Shown: one piece after another, positions 48,301 to 56,476 of the stretch
How positions within the stretch are numbered: the first letter of the stretch is position 1
Layout of the letters: the number at the start of each line of letters is the position of its first letter
NCBI RefSeq assembly: GCF_002982135.1
Contig: NZ_CP019981.1
Location: 992,001-1,056,000, forward strand
Source: Pediococcus inopinatus
GTDB taxonomy: Bacteria; Bacillota; Bacilli; Lactobacillales; Lactobacillaceae
Reading direction: 5' to 3'
Length of the DNA stretch: 64,000 nt
The notes under the pieces: generated by a model
What the model saw: only the letters and a program-made list of their open reading frames with translations
Told to the model about the DNA's origin: nothing
The model's database searches: none
Position numbers and translations under genes: made by a program

Positions 48301-50918
48301 TCAATTCCAGCTTGGGTTAGTTGATAGGTATAAGTACCGGCTCCTTTTAAGTCAGCAGTTCCCGTGACTGGTGTAACTGTGTAATCGCCTTGTTCAAGAG
48401 CAACTTTAACGGGTGCATCTATGGTTAAATCTGGTACTGTTACACCATCATAAGTTTTTGAACCACCATTTAAAGTTACTGAGCCTGCAGCAGGAGTGAT
48501 TTCAAACGAACCTGTTGGCTCACCAAATATAACCTTGTAGTTAGTACCGGTTGCAGCGGTAATGGCGGCTTGAATATTTTTTTCACCAGCCGTACTCAAC
48601 TGAACTTGATAGGTGTCAACATCGGTACCACCGCTGGCTAACTGAATATCATCATTGGTTAACGTGTACTTAACACCAGTTGGCAAAGTAACACTGTAGT
48701 GACTAGCGTCAGGCTTTTGTTGTGAGCCATTGTATATTTCGCTTTCACTACCACTTAAGGTAACTGTTGTATCTGCTGGGGTAATTGTTAATTGTGCTGT
48801 ATCAGTTGCATCAATATTGTAATTATCATTTACAGCACTATCCGTTAAGACAATAGAAACTGTCTGTGATCCAGCATCTGTTCTGGCATTGTTCGTTAGA
48901 CTGTAACCAAGTTGCTCATCACCAATTACACCCGTAATGGTAACGTTACTATTTGGAAGTGAGTGACTGCTGCCATCATATTGAGATCCACCATCTTCAA
49001 CCGTAATGATAGCTTTAGCTTTATCAATAGTGAAAGTTGATTCAGTTGGTGTACCAAAAGTAACAGTATAGTTAGTGCCAGTTTTGGCAGTAATTGCTGC
49101 TTGAATGTCTGTTTTACCTTTATCACTTAGGACAACATCATATGTGCCATGATCCTTGCCACCACTGACCAATTGAATGTCATCATTGGTTAAGGTGTAC
49201 TTAACACCAGTTGGCAAAGTGACACTATAGTGACTTGCATCGGGCTTTTGTTGTGCGCCATTGTACGTTTCATTTTCACTACCACTTAAGGTAACTTTCG
49301 TATCTGCTGGGGTAATCGTAAACGTTCCCGTTGCGTCACCATACTTAACGGTATAGTTTGTCCCAGTGGCTTTCGTGACTGCGGCTTCAATATTCGTCTT
49401 ACCCGTTTCACTTAAAACGACACCATATGTTCCTTCATTAATGCCACCACTAGCTAATTCAACGTCTGCATCAGTTAAAGTGTACGTAACACCGGTTGGC
49501 AAAGTGACACTGTAGTGACTAGCGTCAGGCTTTTGTTGTGCGCCATTGTACGTTTCAGTTTCACCACCACTTAAGGTAACTGTCGTATCCGCTGCGGTAA
49601 TCGTATACGTTCCATCATAAACAGGAGTAATAGCAAAGTTCGTTGCAGCAGCTAATTTGGCCTTACCTGCAGCACTAAATTGAATAGAATACGTACCAAC
49701 ATCTTTAGGATTAGTAACCACAACACCGTCTTGTAAATACTCAAAGTCTGCAGCATCCCAGGTAATTTTGTCTTTAGGATTAGTTCCTGTATTCGGCACT
49801 ATTGCACTTGTGTCATCCGTATCAGTCCGTGAAAAGTCAACAGTCGGCACATAAGAAATCGGTTGTCCATCATAGGCCTTTGTGGCCGTATCATCTGACT
49901 CGATGGTTGCGTTCACTGGTGCAGCCGTAATAGTAAAGTCTCCATCCGTCACTGATGACACTTGATATTCGGGATTTTTACTATTTATCATGCCAGTATT
50001 GACTAGAATACTACCAGGGTAGACTCCTACGTCTGGAGAAGTATAGTAAATGTTAGAACTATTTATGCCTGAAGTGTCAAGCTTGAAAATGTTACCAGCA
50101 CCATCCGTAAAGATAAGATACCCAATGTTGACCGGGTCGTCAGGAAAGTCATCATTACCATAATCATAGTCCATACCGTTGTAAACTTTAGTGCCCGTAA
50201 CTGTTAAATTAATATTCGTCTTGTAATATAATGTGATTTCCGTAACGGCAGCACCAGCTGCGTCTGTCACAACTACGTTACCGTCCGCATCTGGTTTTGA
50301 GAAAGTAATTGTCTTGGCAGGACTGTTCTTAGCATCTGCTGCGTTAAATGTGTAACCAGTAGCGGTTGGAGCATCAACTGTTGCTGTGTAGTCACCGTTT
50401 AGCGAACTATCAGGTGCAAGTGTATTGCCAAAGTAATCTTGATAATGAACGACAATTGACGTCTGATTTACTGTGTACGTCACCACATCGGCATTATCTG
50501 CTGCAGAATCGGTTGCTGTAAATGAAGCATGACTTTGTGTTGCAGCATATCCAGCTACCGTTCCCGGAGTCACGACAACTGCATCACCAACATTGATTCC
50601 AGTGAGTGCAGTGCCATAGGTTCCAGTCTGTGACTCGCCACCATTGACGGTGTAAGTGAAAGTTCCACTTTGGTTTGAGCTGACGGTTACTTGTGCGGCT
50701 ACTTCGGGTACTGTAACGGCGGGATTACCGTTATCATCAACAACCTGACCACCTTGTACCTCATAATGACTCCATTTAGGCGCACTATCACTAGTAGTCT
50801 TAATTCCCACAGCAAACTCTGTAATTCCTTCTGCAGGTATAGCAATGACCTTTGTAAAACTGTAGCTTCCATCTTCATTTGGGGAACCAGTTGTACTAGC
50901 TTTTAAATATAACCACTC
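42312..50918 (-). CDS. Giant LPxTG adhesin with MBG and mucin-binding repeats (downstream part of a frameshifted gene)
   Basis: About 2,870 residues in the frame that is open from 50918; a GTG at 50810 is the first in-frame start but has no ribosome binding site. The content is almost wholly repeated beta-rich modules: a MucBP-like unit (TSIVVHYQDYFGNTL), many MBG-type modules (KVYDG/TYNG...TITP signatures, about 80-95 residues each), and two C-terminal Mub B2-like mucin-binding units (TVHYEGAGKQTP..., SQTVHYTGTGVRTP...). A Pro/Gly/Asn-rich wall-spanning segment, LPQTG (42414-42428), a hydrophobic helix and a KRRKHEDEE tail follow, the sortase A anchoring signal. The upstream part (50903-51913) supplies the signal peptide, and joining both by one base gives about 3,200 aa. 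A surface adhesin for mucus or other glycoproteins is likely. Confidence 0.93.
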   Translation of the reverse strand, partial: EWLYLKASTTGSPNEDGSYSFTKVIAIPAEGITEFAVGIKTTSDSAPKWSHYEVQGGQVVDDNGNPAVTVPEVAAQVTVSSNQSGTFTYTVNGGESQTGTYGTALTGINVGDAVVVTPGTVAGYAATQSHASFTATDSAADNADVVTYTVNQTSIVVHYQDYFGNTLAPDSSLNGDYTATVDAPTATGYTFNAADAKNSPAKTITFSKPDADGNVVVTDAAGAAVTEITLYYKTNINLTVTGTKVYNGMDYDYGNDDFPDDPVNIGYLIFTDGAGNIFKLDTSGINSSNIYYTSPDVGVYPGSILVNTGMINSKNPEYQVSSVTDGDFTITAAPVNATIESDDTATKAYDGQPISYVPTVDFSRTDTDDTSAIVPNTGTNPKDKITWDAADFEYLQDGVVVTNPKDVGTYSIQFSAAGKAKLAAATNFAITPVYDGTYTITAADTTVTLSGGETETYNGAQQKPDASHYSVTLPTGVTYTLTDADVELASGGINEGTYGVVLSETGKTNIEAAVTKATGTNYTVKYGDATGTFTITPADTKVTLSGSENETYNGAQQKPDASHYSVTLPTGVKYTLTNDDIQLVSGGKDHGTYDVVLSDKGKTDIQAAITAKTGTNYTVTFGTPTESTFTIDKAKAIITVEDGGSQYDGSSHSLPNSNVTITGVIGDEQLGYSLTNNARTDAGSQTVSIVLTDSAVNDNYNIDATDTAQLTITPADTTVTLSGSESEIYNGSQQKPDASHYSVTLPTGVKYTLTNDDIQLASGGTDVDTYQVQLSTAGEKNIQAAITAATGTNYKVIFGEPTGSFEITPAAGSVTLNGGSKTYDGVTVPDLTIDAPVKVALEQGDYTVTPVTGTADLKGAGTYTYQLTQAGIDKITKVNSNYTLNDLTKLTSTYTINKMKVTLTANNSGKIFGADDPELTASTDVPIVAGDTLDYTIARVSGEDAGTYDITVTAGTNANYDITVGKTGTFTITPATVTNIRIENGTKVYDSKAINAWPDVYATLSNGKEIQLIWSSKTLNVDFVFTPTTGTADLTGVGSYTSQLSAIGVTNLLSVNTNYYLPGLAAATGTYIITPATASINVNDGSKFYDGKIISDAPTVSLIDSADGIAVPKDVTLGTGDYTIENNAKDAGEYTIVLTEQGVNTIAKAFSNFSLGDISGKTATYTIKKQPVTITVTGGTYEYDEANPITHSPTVAVSGAVEGETLAYTISTKGLTYPGSKTVTVTFDAANAVNKNYDINVVSDALTITGDAFKAFNRTIHFEGAGDQTPQDVDQTLTYSVTEDADGILHYSLMDALPEVVIPLITGYTPSSADVTLAKDSDGNYLPIKMDNAGTNFDGVDPTNGDITITYSADEEPVTVNATGNKVGTGFTYTVNGGDAQTGSYGTALTGIHYGDTVAITPNAQDGYMIHSDTNTIVVSEIADNNVANVTYEADAQYVDVQVIEKNTGKIIGSVRLNGHTDDNYTIATPPASFNIHYMEGMANDGTLVNEINDAVLLTYAGLKYGDSLSGTYKAGDGIPTIVIYYEMQPYTLKTDFLVANDNGTYKTVGTGTVTYTPAIPATGTSAEVPEQITYTGIPAGYDATPVDSAIKYVDDKTYIPLGSVDGAIITSDDLALRVSDDGTISTALDETFNPSFVLTPLAQDVNVTAVGNSAENNTFTYTVNGGEKLTGTYGTSLPDIVTGDVIAVTPNVQDGRAFTQSSASITASGADPETTDTDTVTYSTIALSAPDIIYGDTPSYSFDIQTDSGVKTVELTADDVTVADGNLNAGTHTVSLNADGLKKLQDANPDYTFGLITGTITVNQKQITVTANGDTKVYGTDDPTFTANYDKSQLVGNDTLNYTVSREAGEDVGGYFVTVTVGNNANYAIKPVAGRFTITPASTTGNEDASVKTDDKTITYGDTTPTLSVTVGKNLTTKDAGLTNADFTITDAKYTNDGKYLAAGKYQVTLNADGIKKLEAVNKNFTIDDVTAGTITVNQKQITVTANGDTKVYGTDDPTFTANYDKSQLVGNDTLNYTVSREAGEDVGGYFVTVTVGNNANYAIKPVDGRFTITPASTTGNEDAQIKVNDASSNYGASSPDFSITIGSDLKKPGNLTNADFVFVDKATGKETDGVPTNVGDYQVSLNDSGKAKVSAANPNYDLTDGDFVAGTYVIKPVETALGDQNKQFVISDATAIYGNPTPTFVVTPGKDVVNPGNITNDDFTFINKDTGEVVVGIPSDVGNYEVVLNEGSKDKLTAANPNYVFSDDDFVSGTYTIKPKVTDPKDETTQVTVNPPEITYGDAPSFTISVGSNLTTDGVKLTNDDYMITDAIYTNDGKYLASGSYKVTLNESGLAKLQAVNPNYTISKDSVISTTLVVNKKTITVSANNSGKVFGEADPDLTGTVTGLVGNDNVAYVVNRVEGESAGNYDETVTAEESANYNVKVSGGTFTIKPAGTSTGDADKEIFVNDVTSNFGDKTPNFGVTAGKDVVDPGNLTNDDFIFIDKDTGKTVDGIPTNVGHYEVKLNASGQAKVKNANLNYVFNDGDFISGTYTINDVITHSKITVSQTVHYTGTGVRTPADKTQSIVYDVATSKATGESVYTPESGYATVKTPNINGFTNSGDVAGYTPATTTNKPTDSTVTVTYKPTNNLEYSEITVTRTVHYEGAGKQTPHDVIENVVYKVVTNKTTGEVSYTPQGVYEAVATPDLSGYTNSGDVAESIPEATTNKPEDSLVVVQYKKVSDGNGTNPGNPSNPGEGGNNPGTPSNPGEGGNNSGNGNNNKPGNGGTTPNTPTTPGSGSNSGTGNSGVSTEGIKNSAGSQVKLETLESSNTKGKANKNIAVVKAGILPQTGEQHENVASLIGMAILGGFTALFGLKRRKHEDEE
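44724..45001 (-). repeat. 278-bp direct repeat in adhesin gene, unit 1
   Basis: Differs from 45249-45526 at only four bases, clustered around 44766-44773. It encodes the MBG unit containing VTANGDTKVYGTDDPTFTA. The period between copies is 525 bp (175 codons). Confidence 0.95.
45249..45526 (-). repeat. 278-bp direct repeat in adhesin gene, unit 2
   Basis: Second copy of the repeat at 44724-45001, in the same orientation and frame; near-identity points to recent duplication or gene conversion. Confidence 0.95.
48495..49600 (-). repeat. Three diverged copies of one MBG-like module in adhesin gene
   Basis: Three units share VTLSGxE, YNGxQQKPDASHYSVTLPTG and GTNY blocks, at roughly 49315-49600, 49025-49315 and 48495-48780. 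The second and third are separated by a different MBG module. DNA identity is high around the PDASHYS block and lower elsewhere. Confidence 0.85.
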
Positions 50919-51913
50919 GGAGTAGCACTATTTGGATTAGTTCTCCCAATATACAAACCAGTCACATCAGTACGATCATCTAAAAAAGCAATGGCATTAT
51001 TCGTAGCTGCGGTTGGGACTCCACCAACAACTCCGTTAACCGCAACAATAACTCCATCTTTGGCATAAATTACCGTATACCCATCCGGAATTGTATGTCC
51101 ATTAAAAGTCGAAGAGGCTGCAGCAATCGTGATTGTCTGTGCCACTCCTGTTTTAGCATAGACTTCTGCTGCTTCTTTTTTTGCTTGATTAAGCTCGGCT
51201 GAAGTTGGGTTAACCAAGGTAGCTGAACTCGTAACAGAACTGCTACTTGCAACATCAGTTTCCAAACCATTTAAACTTGCGCTACTGCTATTCTCAGAAC
51301 TGTTACTTGCTGCACTTGAATTGTTAGTTTCAGCAACACCACTCGTTGCACTATCTGCCAAACTCGTTGTTGATGCACTCGCGCTAGAGATAGCTGCAGA
51401 AGAACTTGCTTTGCTATTTTCTGAAGCAATTGAATTCTCACTGTCAGCAGATGAGCTTACGGCATCTGCTGAATTTGCAATACTCGAAGTACTTTTCTGG
51501 TTTTTATTAGTTATTTCGCTCGATGTATTATTTGAAGCTAAGTTTGCAGAACTGCTAGTGGAACTTGCAGAACTCGAAGTTGAACTAACTGCACTACTTG
51601 CGCTGCTACTACTTGCAGAACTTACCGTGCTACTTTCACTAGCAGCACTAGAAGTTGCACTGCTGGCAGCCGCTTTACTACCAGAACTCGCTGAAGAAGC
51701 GGCACTGCTTGCGACCTCAGTTGTCGGCACTTCTGCTGTAGTGTCCGCATAAGCCATTGGATGACCGAAGAAAATACCCGTACCAAAAAACAGGACGGTT
51801 ATCCCGGCAAACAACCAACTTTTTCGTACTTTATACATTTTAAAATGCTCTTTAGATTGCCCCATATCTTGTAATAGTTTCAAACGTTTCAATTTTCTTT
51901 GACGATTGTTCAT
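50903..51913 (-). CDS. Adhesin N-terminus: signal peptide and Ser/Ala-rich region (upstream part of a frameshifted gene)
   Basis: About 336 aa from the ATG at 51913 (AGGAG 9 nt upstream; the ATG at 51922 overlaps that site). It has the long KxYKxGKxW-type signal peptide, here KMYKVRKSW with Arg in place of Gly, a hydrophobic core (LFAGITVLFFGTGIFFG) and a predicted cut after AYA. About 180 residues of Ser/Ala/Thr repeats follow, the kind often O-glycosylated in lactobacilli, then the start of a folded domain. The frame stops at TAA 50903-50905 after PSGYI; shifting by one base near 50918 lets it run on as EWLYLKASTTGS into the downstream ORF. Confidence 0.9.
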   Translation of the reverse strand: MNNRQRKLKRLKLLQDMGQSKEHFKMYKVRKSWLFAGITVLFFGTGIFFGHPMAYADTTAEVPTTEVASSAASSASSGSKAAASSATSSAASESSTVSSASSSSASSAVSSTSSSASSTSSSANLASNNTSSEITNKNQKSTSSIANSADAVSSSADSENSIASENSKASSSAAISSASASTTSLADSATSGVAETNNSSAASNSSENSSSASLNGLETDVASSSSVTSSATLVNPTSAELNQAKKEAAEVYAKTGVAQTITIAAASSTFNGHTIPDGYTVIYAKDGVIVAVNGVVGGVPTAATNNAIAFLDDRTDVTGLYIGRTNPNSATPSGYI

Positions 51914-51969
51914 ATCGCACATCTCCTATTTATAAAGGATATTAATTAACCCTAAATGTAACCAATTTC

Positions 51970-51978
51970 ATTATAGCA
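51970..51978 (-). promoter_or_regulatory. Extended -10 promoter of the adhesin gene
   Basis: Minus-strand TGC-TATAAT (TATAAT at 51970-51975), about 57 nt before the start codon; the -35 region is poor. Confidence 0.55.
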
Positions 51979-52282
51979 CCATTAAACCCGAAGTAGTATA
52001 TAACACTTGACGAAAAATTAAAATTATTCATTTTTTGACTAAAAATTACAGCATTCTGTGAAAATTATATTTTTATAGTTATATTTGAAGCTGTATTTCA
52101 TAAAAATACCGTTTACTTTCTGAAACCTCATACATAATTGTTTAAAAATAGTGTATGTAAACGAATAAAGAACCACAATCGCGAAAATTAATTTCAGCCA
52201 TAATTAACGGCCATTTTAAATTGTATTTTTTAAGATTAAAATCAAGAAGTTGAATCGGATTAGTAAGCATTTTTGAAGACAC
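51979..52282. other. AT-rich intergenic region upstream of the adhesin gene
   Basis: About 300 bp with no open frame carrying a ribosome binding site and no RNA fold I recognise. It holds a weak inverted repeat TACATA...TATGTA (about 52130-52160) and probably regulatory sequence for the adhesin gene. Confidence 0.45.
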
Positions 52283-52316
52283 AAAAAAACAGCTAGCTTT
52301 CTTAAGCTAACTGTTT
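52283..52316 (-). terminator. arsC terminator
   Basis: Minus-strand AACAGTTAGCTT-AAGA-AAGCTAGCTGTT with one mismatch, followed by T residues. Confidence 0.88.
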
Positions 52317-52333
52317 CATTTCGGCATTTTTAA

Positions 52334-52747
52334 CTATTTTTCTAATTGATATAACTGTATAATACGTTCCTGAATCTCATCACGAACTTCGCGAAAAACA
52401 TTCAAAACGGCTTCTTTATCGCCTGTTGCTTGGGCCGGATCTTGTAATGGCCAATGAAGTTTTCTCACGGAAGGCGGTGTGATTGGACAGCGATCGCGGG
52501 CGTCCCCACACAGGGTGACGACCAAATCGGCATGCATTAAATAATCCATATCAATCAACTTCGAAGTTTGCTTAGAGATATCAATCCCCTTCTCGGCCAT
52601 GACCTGAACTGCTAATGGATTTAAACCATGTTTTTCAATTCCGGCGCTTTCTACTTGCCAATCTGATCCTAGTATCTGTTTGGCAAACCCCTCTGCCATT
52701 TGGCTACGGCATGAATTGCCAGTACATAAGAAGTATATTTTACGCAT
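52334..52747 (-). CDS. arsC: Arsenate reductase, thioredoxin-dependent (LMW-PTP fold)
   Basis: 137 aa. The phosphatase P-loop CTGNSCRS has the nucleophile Cys8, and the resolving pair Cys80 and Cys87 lies in [12 protein letters not shown], matching the Cys10/82/89 triad of staphylococcal ArsC. It reduces arsenate to arsenite using thioredoxin. No arsR or arsenite pump is next to it, so it is an orphan ars gene, or a tyrosine-phosphatase-like paralogue; the complete Cys triad supports arsenate reduction. It has its own terminator and lies downstream of typA. Confidence 0.9.
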   Translation of the reverse strand: MRKIYFLCTGNSCRSQMAEGFAKQILGSDWQVESAGIEKHGLNPLAVQVMAEKGIDISKQTSKLIDMDYLMHADLVVTLCGDARDRCPITPPSVRKLHWPLQDPAQATGDKEAVLNVFREVRDEIQERIIQLYQLEK

Positions 52748-52769
52748 TCATTAATCCCTCCTAAGATAC

Positions 52770-52803
52770 AAAAAAGGAAACTCAGACTTGAGTTTCCTTT
52801 ATT
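52770..52803 (-). terminator. typA terminator
   Basis: Minus-strand AAAGGAAACTCAAGTCTGAG followed by TTTCCTTTTTT: arms AAAGGAAACTCA / TGAGTTTCCTTT with a short loop. Confidence 0.9.
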
Positions 52804-52812
52804 ATACCTTAT

Positions 52813-54657
52813 TTATTTCTTTGAAGCAGTCTTACGACGTTTTGCGTCTTTTTCACGTTCATTCGTATTCAAAATTTGTTTACGAAGACGAACATGTTCT
52901 GGCGTAATTTCACAGTACTCATCTTCATCGATGAATTCTAGTGATTCTTCAAGTGTCATATGCGTTGGTGTTTTAATTTTAGCCATATCATCAGAACCAG
53001 CAGCACGAACGTTGGTTAAGTTCTTACCACGGGTGATATTAACTGAAATATCGTTTTCACGACTGTTTTGACCAACAATCATACCTTCATAAACATCTAA
53101 ACCGGGATCTACGAAGATCGTTCCACGGTGTTCAACACCCATGATGGCATATGTTGTAACTTTACCAGTATTAATTGAAACCAAAGCCCCATTACGACGG
53201 CCAGGATTCCAGTTTCTGATAACTGGTAAGTATTGTGAGAATGTATGGTTCATAATTCCGTATCCACGAGTCATTGATAGGAAGTAAGTTGAGTAACCAA
53301 TCAAGCCACGAGAAGGAGCTAAGAATGTCAAACGTGTCTGTCCATTATCTGTGGATTCCATGTTCTTCATTTCGCCTTTTCGTTGTGACAAGCTATCAAT
53401 AATTGAGCCAGTATATTCATCGGGAGTATCAATTTGAACGGATTCGTATGGTTCGCAAAGCTTGCCATCAACTTCCTTATAGATAACTTCTGGACGTGAA
53501 GCTTGTAATTCATAGCCTTCACGACGTAAAGTTTCAATCAAGATTGATAAATGTAATTCCCCACGGCCTGAAACAACCCAAGCACCAGGATCATCAGTAT
53601 CTTCAACTCGTAATGAAACATCTGTATGCAATTCCAACTTCAATCGTTGTTCCAACTGACGAGAAGTCACAAACTTACCTTCACGTCCGGCAAATGGTGA
53701 ATCATTAGTTCTGAAAGTCATCTGCAAGGTTGGTTCGTCAATACGAAGTAATGGTAAAGCTTCTTGATGAGCTGGATCAGTCACAGTTTCACCGACGAAA
53801 ATATCTTCCATCCCTGAAACGGCAATCAAATCACCAGCTTTAGCTTCGTTAATTTCCAAACGTTGCAAACCAAAGAAACCAAATAACTTCGTAACCCGGA
53901 AGTTCTTAGTGGAGCCATCAAGCTTTAAAACTGTAACTTGGTCTCCAACTTTGATTGTGCCCCGGAAAATACGGCCAATACCCACACGACCAACGAAATC
54001 ATTGTAATCCAATAAAGCAACTTGGAATTGTAATGGTTCCTCACTGTTATCAACAGGTGCTGGAATCGTTTTAACAATTGTGTCAAATAAAGGTTTCATA
54101 GTATGCTCTTGATCAGCAGGATCATCTGAGTAACTAGAAGTTCCGTTTAAAGCACTAGCGTAAACAACTGGGAAATCAAGTTGTTCTTCATCAGCGCCTA
54201 ATTCGATAAAGAGATCTAACACTTCATCAACAACTTCAGAAGGACGTGCACCTGGGCGATCAATTTTATTGATCACAACAATTGGTGTTAAATGTTGTTC
54301 AAGGGCTTTTTTAAGAACAAAACGTGTTTGTGGCATTGTTCCTTCGAGCGCATCAACAACCAACAACACACCATCAACCATGCGCATAATCCGTTCAACT
54401 TCACCACCAAAATCCGCATGTCCTGGGGTGTCCAAAATATTAATTTGTCTGTCGCCATACTTAACGGCTGTATTCTTAGAAAGAATCGTAATGCCTCGCT
54501 CACGTTCGATCACATTAGTATCCATAGCCCGATCTGCAATCTGGGTATGTTCATCCAATGTATCTGATTGTTTAAGCATTTCGTTCACCAAAGTTGTCTT
54601 ACCGTGGTCAACATGGGCAATAATTGCGATGTTTCGAATATCATCTCGTCGTTTCAA
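52813..54657 (-). CDS. typA: Translational GTPase TypA/BipA
   Basis: About 614 aa from a TTG at 54657, chosen because AAAGGAG is 8 nt upstream and the product then begins LKRRDDIRNIAIIAHVDHGK like the family; the frame is open to 54711. G motifs AHVDHGKTT, DTPGHADFGGEV and NKIDRPGA, then EF-G-like domains and the BipA-specific C-terminal domain. TypA binds ribosomes and supports 50S assembly and growth in the cold or under stress. It follows the suhB-like gene by about 60 nt. Confidence 0.96.
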   Translation of the reverse strand: MKRRDDIRNIAIIAHVDHGKTTLVNEMLKQSDTLDEHTQIADRAMDTNVIERERGITILSKNTAVKYGDRQINILDTPGHADFGGEVERIMRMVDGVLLVVDALEGTMPQTRFVLKKALEQHLTPIVVINKIDRPGARPSEVVDEVLDLFIELGADEEQLDFPVVYASALNGTSSYSDDPADQEHTMKPLFDTIVKTIPAPVDNSEEPLQFQVALLDYNDFVGRVGIGRIFRGTIKVGDQVTVLKLDGSTKNFRVTKLFGFFGLQRLEINEAKAGDLIAVSGMEDIFVGETVTDPAHQEALPLLRIDEPTLQMTFRTNDSPFAGREGKFVTSRQLEQRLKLELHTDVSLRVEDTDDPGAWVVSGRGELHLSILIETLRREGYELQASRPEVIYKEVDGKLCEPYESVQIDTPDEYTGSIIDSLSQRKGEMKNMESTDNGQTRLTFLAPSRGLIGYSTYFLSMTRGYGIMNHTFSQYLPVIRNWNPGRRNGALVSINTGKVTTYAIMGVEHRGTIFVDPGLDVYEGMIVGQNSRENDISVNITRGKNLTNVRAAGSDDMAKIKTPTHMTLEESLEFIDEDEYCEITPEHVRLRKQILNTNEREKDAKRRKTASKK

Positions 54658-54718
54658 AAGTGTTTCTCCTTTTCCTGGTGTCTCCATAAAAAAACTGCAA
54701 CTAGCTGTCACAGTCAGA

Positions 54719-55489
54719 CTACCTAATCATATTGATTATATCTTTTTGTGTATTTCTGGTTGATACTAATACATCATTTGATGATAGCATATCAACCGGT
54801 GTGCCGTCAACCTTTGTTACCGAAAGTTCAAGCGTTTCGCTCAATATTTTTCCAGCTGCAAAATCCCATGGCATCAAATGGGAAATGTAACCGTTTTGCT
54901 TTCCAGTCAATACCTGAATAAATTCGATTCCGGCACTTCCGATAATTCTCACACCGGAACTAGCCTCATCGATGGCCTGCAAATGATAACGATCATGAAC
55001 CAGCATTGGACCGCTTACCCCTAACAAACCTTCTCGTAAAGTAAGATTATCCGGAGTTCTCAATTTTTGGGTATCGGTAAACACGCCGATTTCTGGTCCC
55101 CCACCATAAATAATGTCATGCATCACATCCATAATGTAGCCCAAGATCCCCTTGCCGTCAATATACAAAGCAATCATAATGGCGAAATTATCGCGCTGTT
55201 TGACAAAATTCAGGGTGCCATCCAGGGGATCAATTATCCACACGTGCCCCTTCATGTCTTGAACCACATCGCCTGAGCCCTCTTCGCCTAAGATTCGCGC
55301 TTCTGGATCAAACTGGCGAATAAAGTTCACCAACTTTTTTTCATTGCTCTTATCAATATTTGTCACTAAGTCCTTACGGCTTGATTTTTCAGAAATGGCT
55401 AACGGATCTTGCATCTCCTTTAATACATCCATCCGAACCTCTTCAAGCCAACCACGAATGACCCGGTCGGTCTCTTGTACTTTTTTCAT
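54719..55489 (-). CDS. Inositol monophosphatase family protein (SuhB/YktC-like)
   Basis: About 256 aa from the ATG at 55489 (AGGTG 7 nt upstream). Family motifs GEEGSGD, the metal-binding DPLDGTLNFV and a C-terminal PWDFAAGKILSE are intact. Enzymes of this family dephosphorylate inositol phosphates, NADP or fructose-1,6-bisphosphate; the substrate here is not determinable. It is coupled to the upstream UPF0223 gene, the yktA-yktC arrangement of Bacillus. Confidence 0.93.
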   Translation of the reverse strand: MKKVQETDRVIRGWLEEVRMDVLKEMQDPLAISEKSSRKDLVTNIDKSNEKKLVNFIRQFDPEARILGEEGSGDVVQDMKGHVWIIDPLDGTLNFVKQRDNFAIMIALYIDGKGILGYIMDVMHDIIYGGGPEIGVFTDTQKLRTPDNLTLREGLLGVSGPMLVHDRYHLQAIDEASSGVRIIGSAGIEFIQVLTGKQNGYISHLMPWDFAAGKILSETLELSVTKVDGTPVDMLSSNDVLVSTRNTQKDIINMIR

Positions 55490-55494
55490 TTTAA

Positions 55495-55779
55495 TCACCT
55501 ATTTGTTAATGGTCCAACCCTTTTTTTGTTGGAAGTTTGTGCTGTTTTGATGGCTACATAAATGTCAAACCCTGAAGATTCCAAAAATTTCTTGGTTAAT
55601 TGTTTTTCTTCAGATTTACTTTTCACGACTTTTTTAAAATCATGATATTGATCGAGTAAAAGCTGCCGATCAATCCCATTTAAGTAGGCTGTTTCAACGG
55701 CCGTATACAACGTCACAACCGTAGTTATTTCTTCGATCTGCCATTCTGGCTCTAATGGGTACGCATAATTTTCGCTCAT
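55495..55779 (-). CDS. UPF0223 family protein (YktA-like)
   Basis: 94 aa. It matches the small helical UPF0223 family: [18 protein letters not shown] near the start and [26 protein letters not shown] near the end. Function unknown. It lies 5 nt upstream of the suhB-like gene and diverges from def, an arrangement conserved in Bacilli. Confidence 0.92.
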   Translation of the reverse strand: MSENYAYPLEPEWQIEEITTVVTLYTAVETAYLNGIDRQLLLDQYHDFKKVVKSKSEEKQLTKKFLESSGFDIYVAIKTAQTSNKKRVGPLTNR

Positions 55780-55915
55780 TACCGGCTCTGCCTCTCGTGA
55801 ATCTAGATTATTTCCATTCTACCGCAAAATAGACCAATTTAAAAACATTCTTCCCCTTTTAATGCTTATTAAGTATGGTAAAATTATTTTGAAGAAACAT
55901 TTGGAGGTTTTAATA

Positions 55916-56473
55916 GTGATTAAAATGAATGATATTACCCGCGATGGGAATCCCGTTTTACGTAAACGGGCTGAAAAAGCTACTTTTCCGCTCTCTGCGG
56001 ATCACAAAGAACTTGGCAACAAAATGATGGAATATTTGATTAATAGTCAAGATCCAGAAATTGCCGAAAAATATAAACTACGAGCTGGCGTTGGACTGGC
56101 GGCACCTCAAGTTGGTGTTTCCTTGCAAATGGCCGCCGTTCTTGTACCAGGTGCCAAGGATAAGCCTCCTTTGTTCAAAGAGATTCTTGTTAATCCAGTA
56201 ATCGTTAGTGAATCTGTCCAGATTGCTGCTTTGGAAGAAGGAGAAGGTTGCCTGTCTGTAGATAAAGAAATTCCCGGATACGTGCCTAGACACGATCGCA
56301 TCACCATTAAATACCAAACAGTCGATGGTGAAAATAAAAAGATCCGCTTAAAAGATTATCCAGCCATTGTTTGTCAACACGAAATTGATCATTTAAAAGG
56401 CACCCTTTTCTACGATCACATCAATCAAAAAGAACCACTTAAAATTGATGATGATGCTGTCCTGATCGGTTAA
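55916..56473 (+). CDS. def: Peptide deformylase
   Basis: About 185 aa from a GTG at 55916, 8 nt after GGAGG; the ATG nine bases later is too far from the site, and a longer frame from 55862 lacks one. Motifs [16 protein letters not shown] (metal Cys) and QHEIDHLKG (metal His pair and catalytic Glu) are intact; the spacing fits the type 2 deformylases of Gram-positives. It removes the formyl group from nascent proteins. Monocistronic. Confidence 0.96.
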   Translation: MIKMNDITRDGNPVLRKRAEKATFPLSADHKELGNKMMEYLINSQDPEIAEKYKLRAGVGLAAPQVGVSLQMAAVLVPGAKDKPPLFKEILVNPVIVSESVQIAALEEGEGCLSVDKEIPGYVPRHDRITIKYQTVDGENKKIRLKDYPAIVCQHEIDHLKGTLFYDHINQKEPLKIDDDAVLIG

Positions 56474-56476
56474 ATT

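Noticed and set aside
48495-49600. Regular repeats that could be mistaken for a CRISPR array
   Set aside because: Repeat units are about 285 bp, in frame and protein coding (MBG modules); no short constant repeat with unique spacers.
51321-51752. Long open frame on the plus strand (143 codons)
   Set aside because: It is the complement of the Ser/Ala-rich adhesin stalk; low-complexity codons leave the opposite strand open. No ribosome binding site.
52334-52747. arsC as part of an arsenic resistance island
   Set aside because: No arsR, arsB, arsD or acr3-like gene adjacent; flanked by housekeeping genes, so only an orphan gene can be claimed.
54269-54763. Plus-strand frame of 164 codons opposite typA
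   Set aside because: Overlaps the conserved GTPase domain of typA on the other strand; no ribosome binding site or family resemblance.
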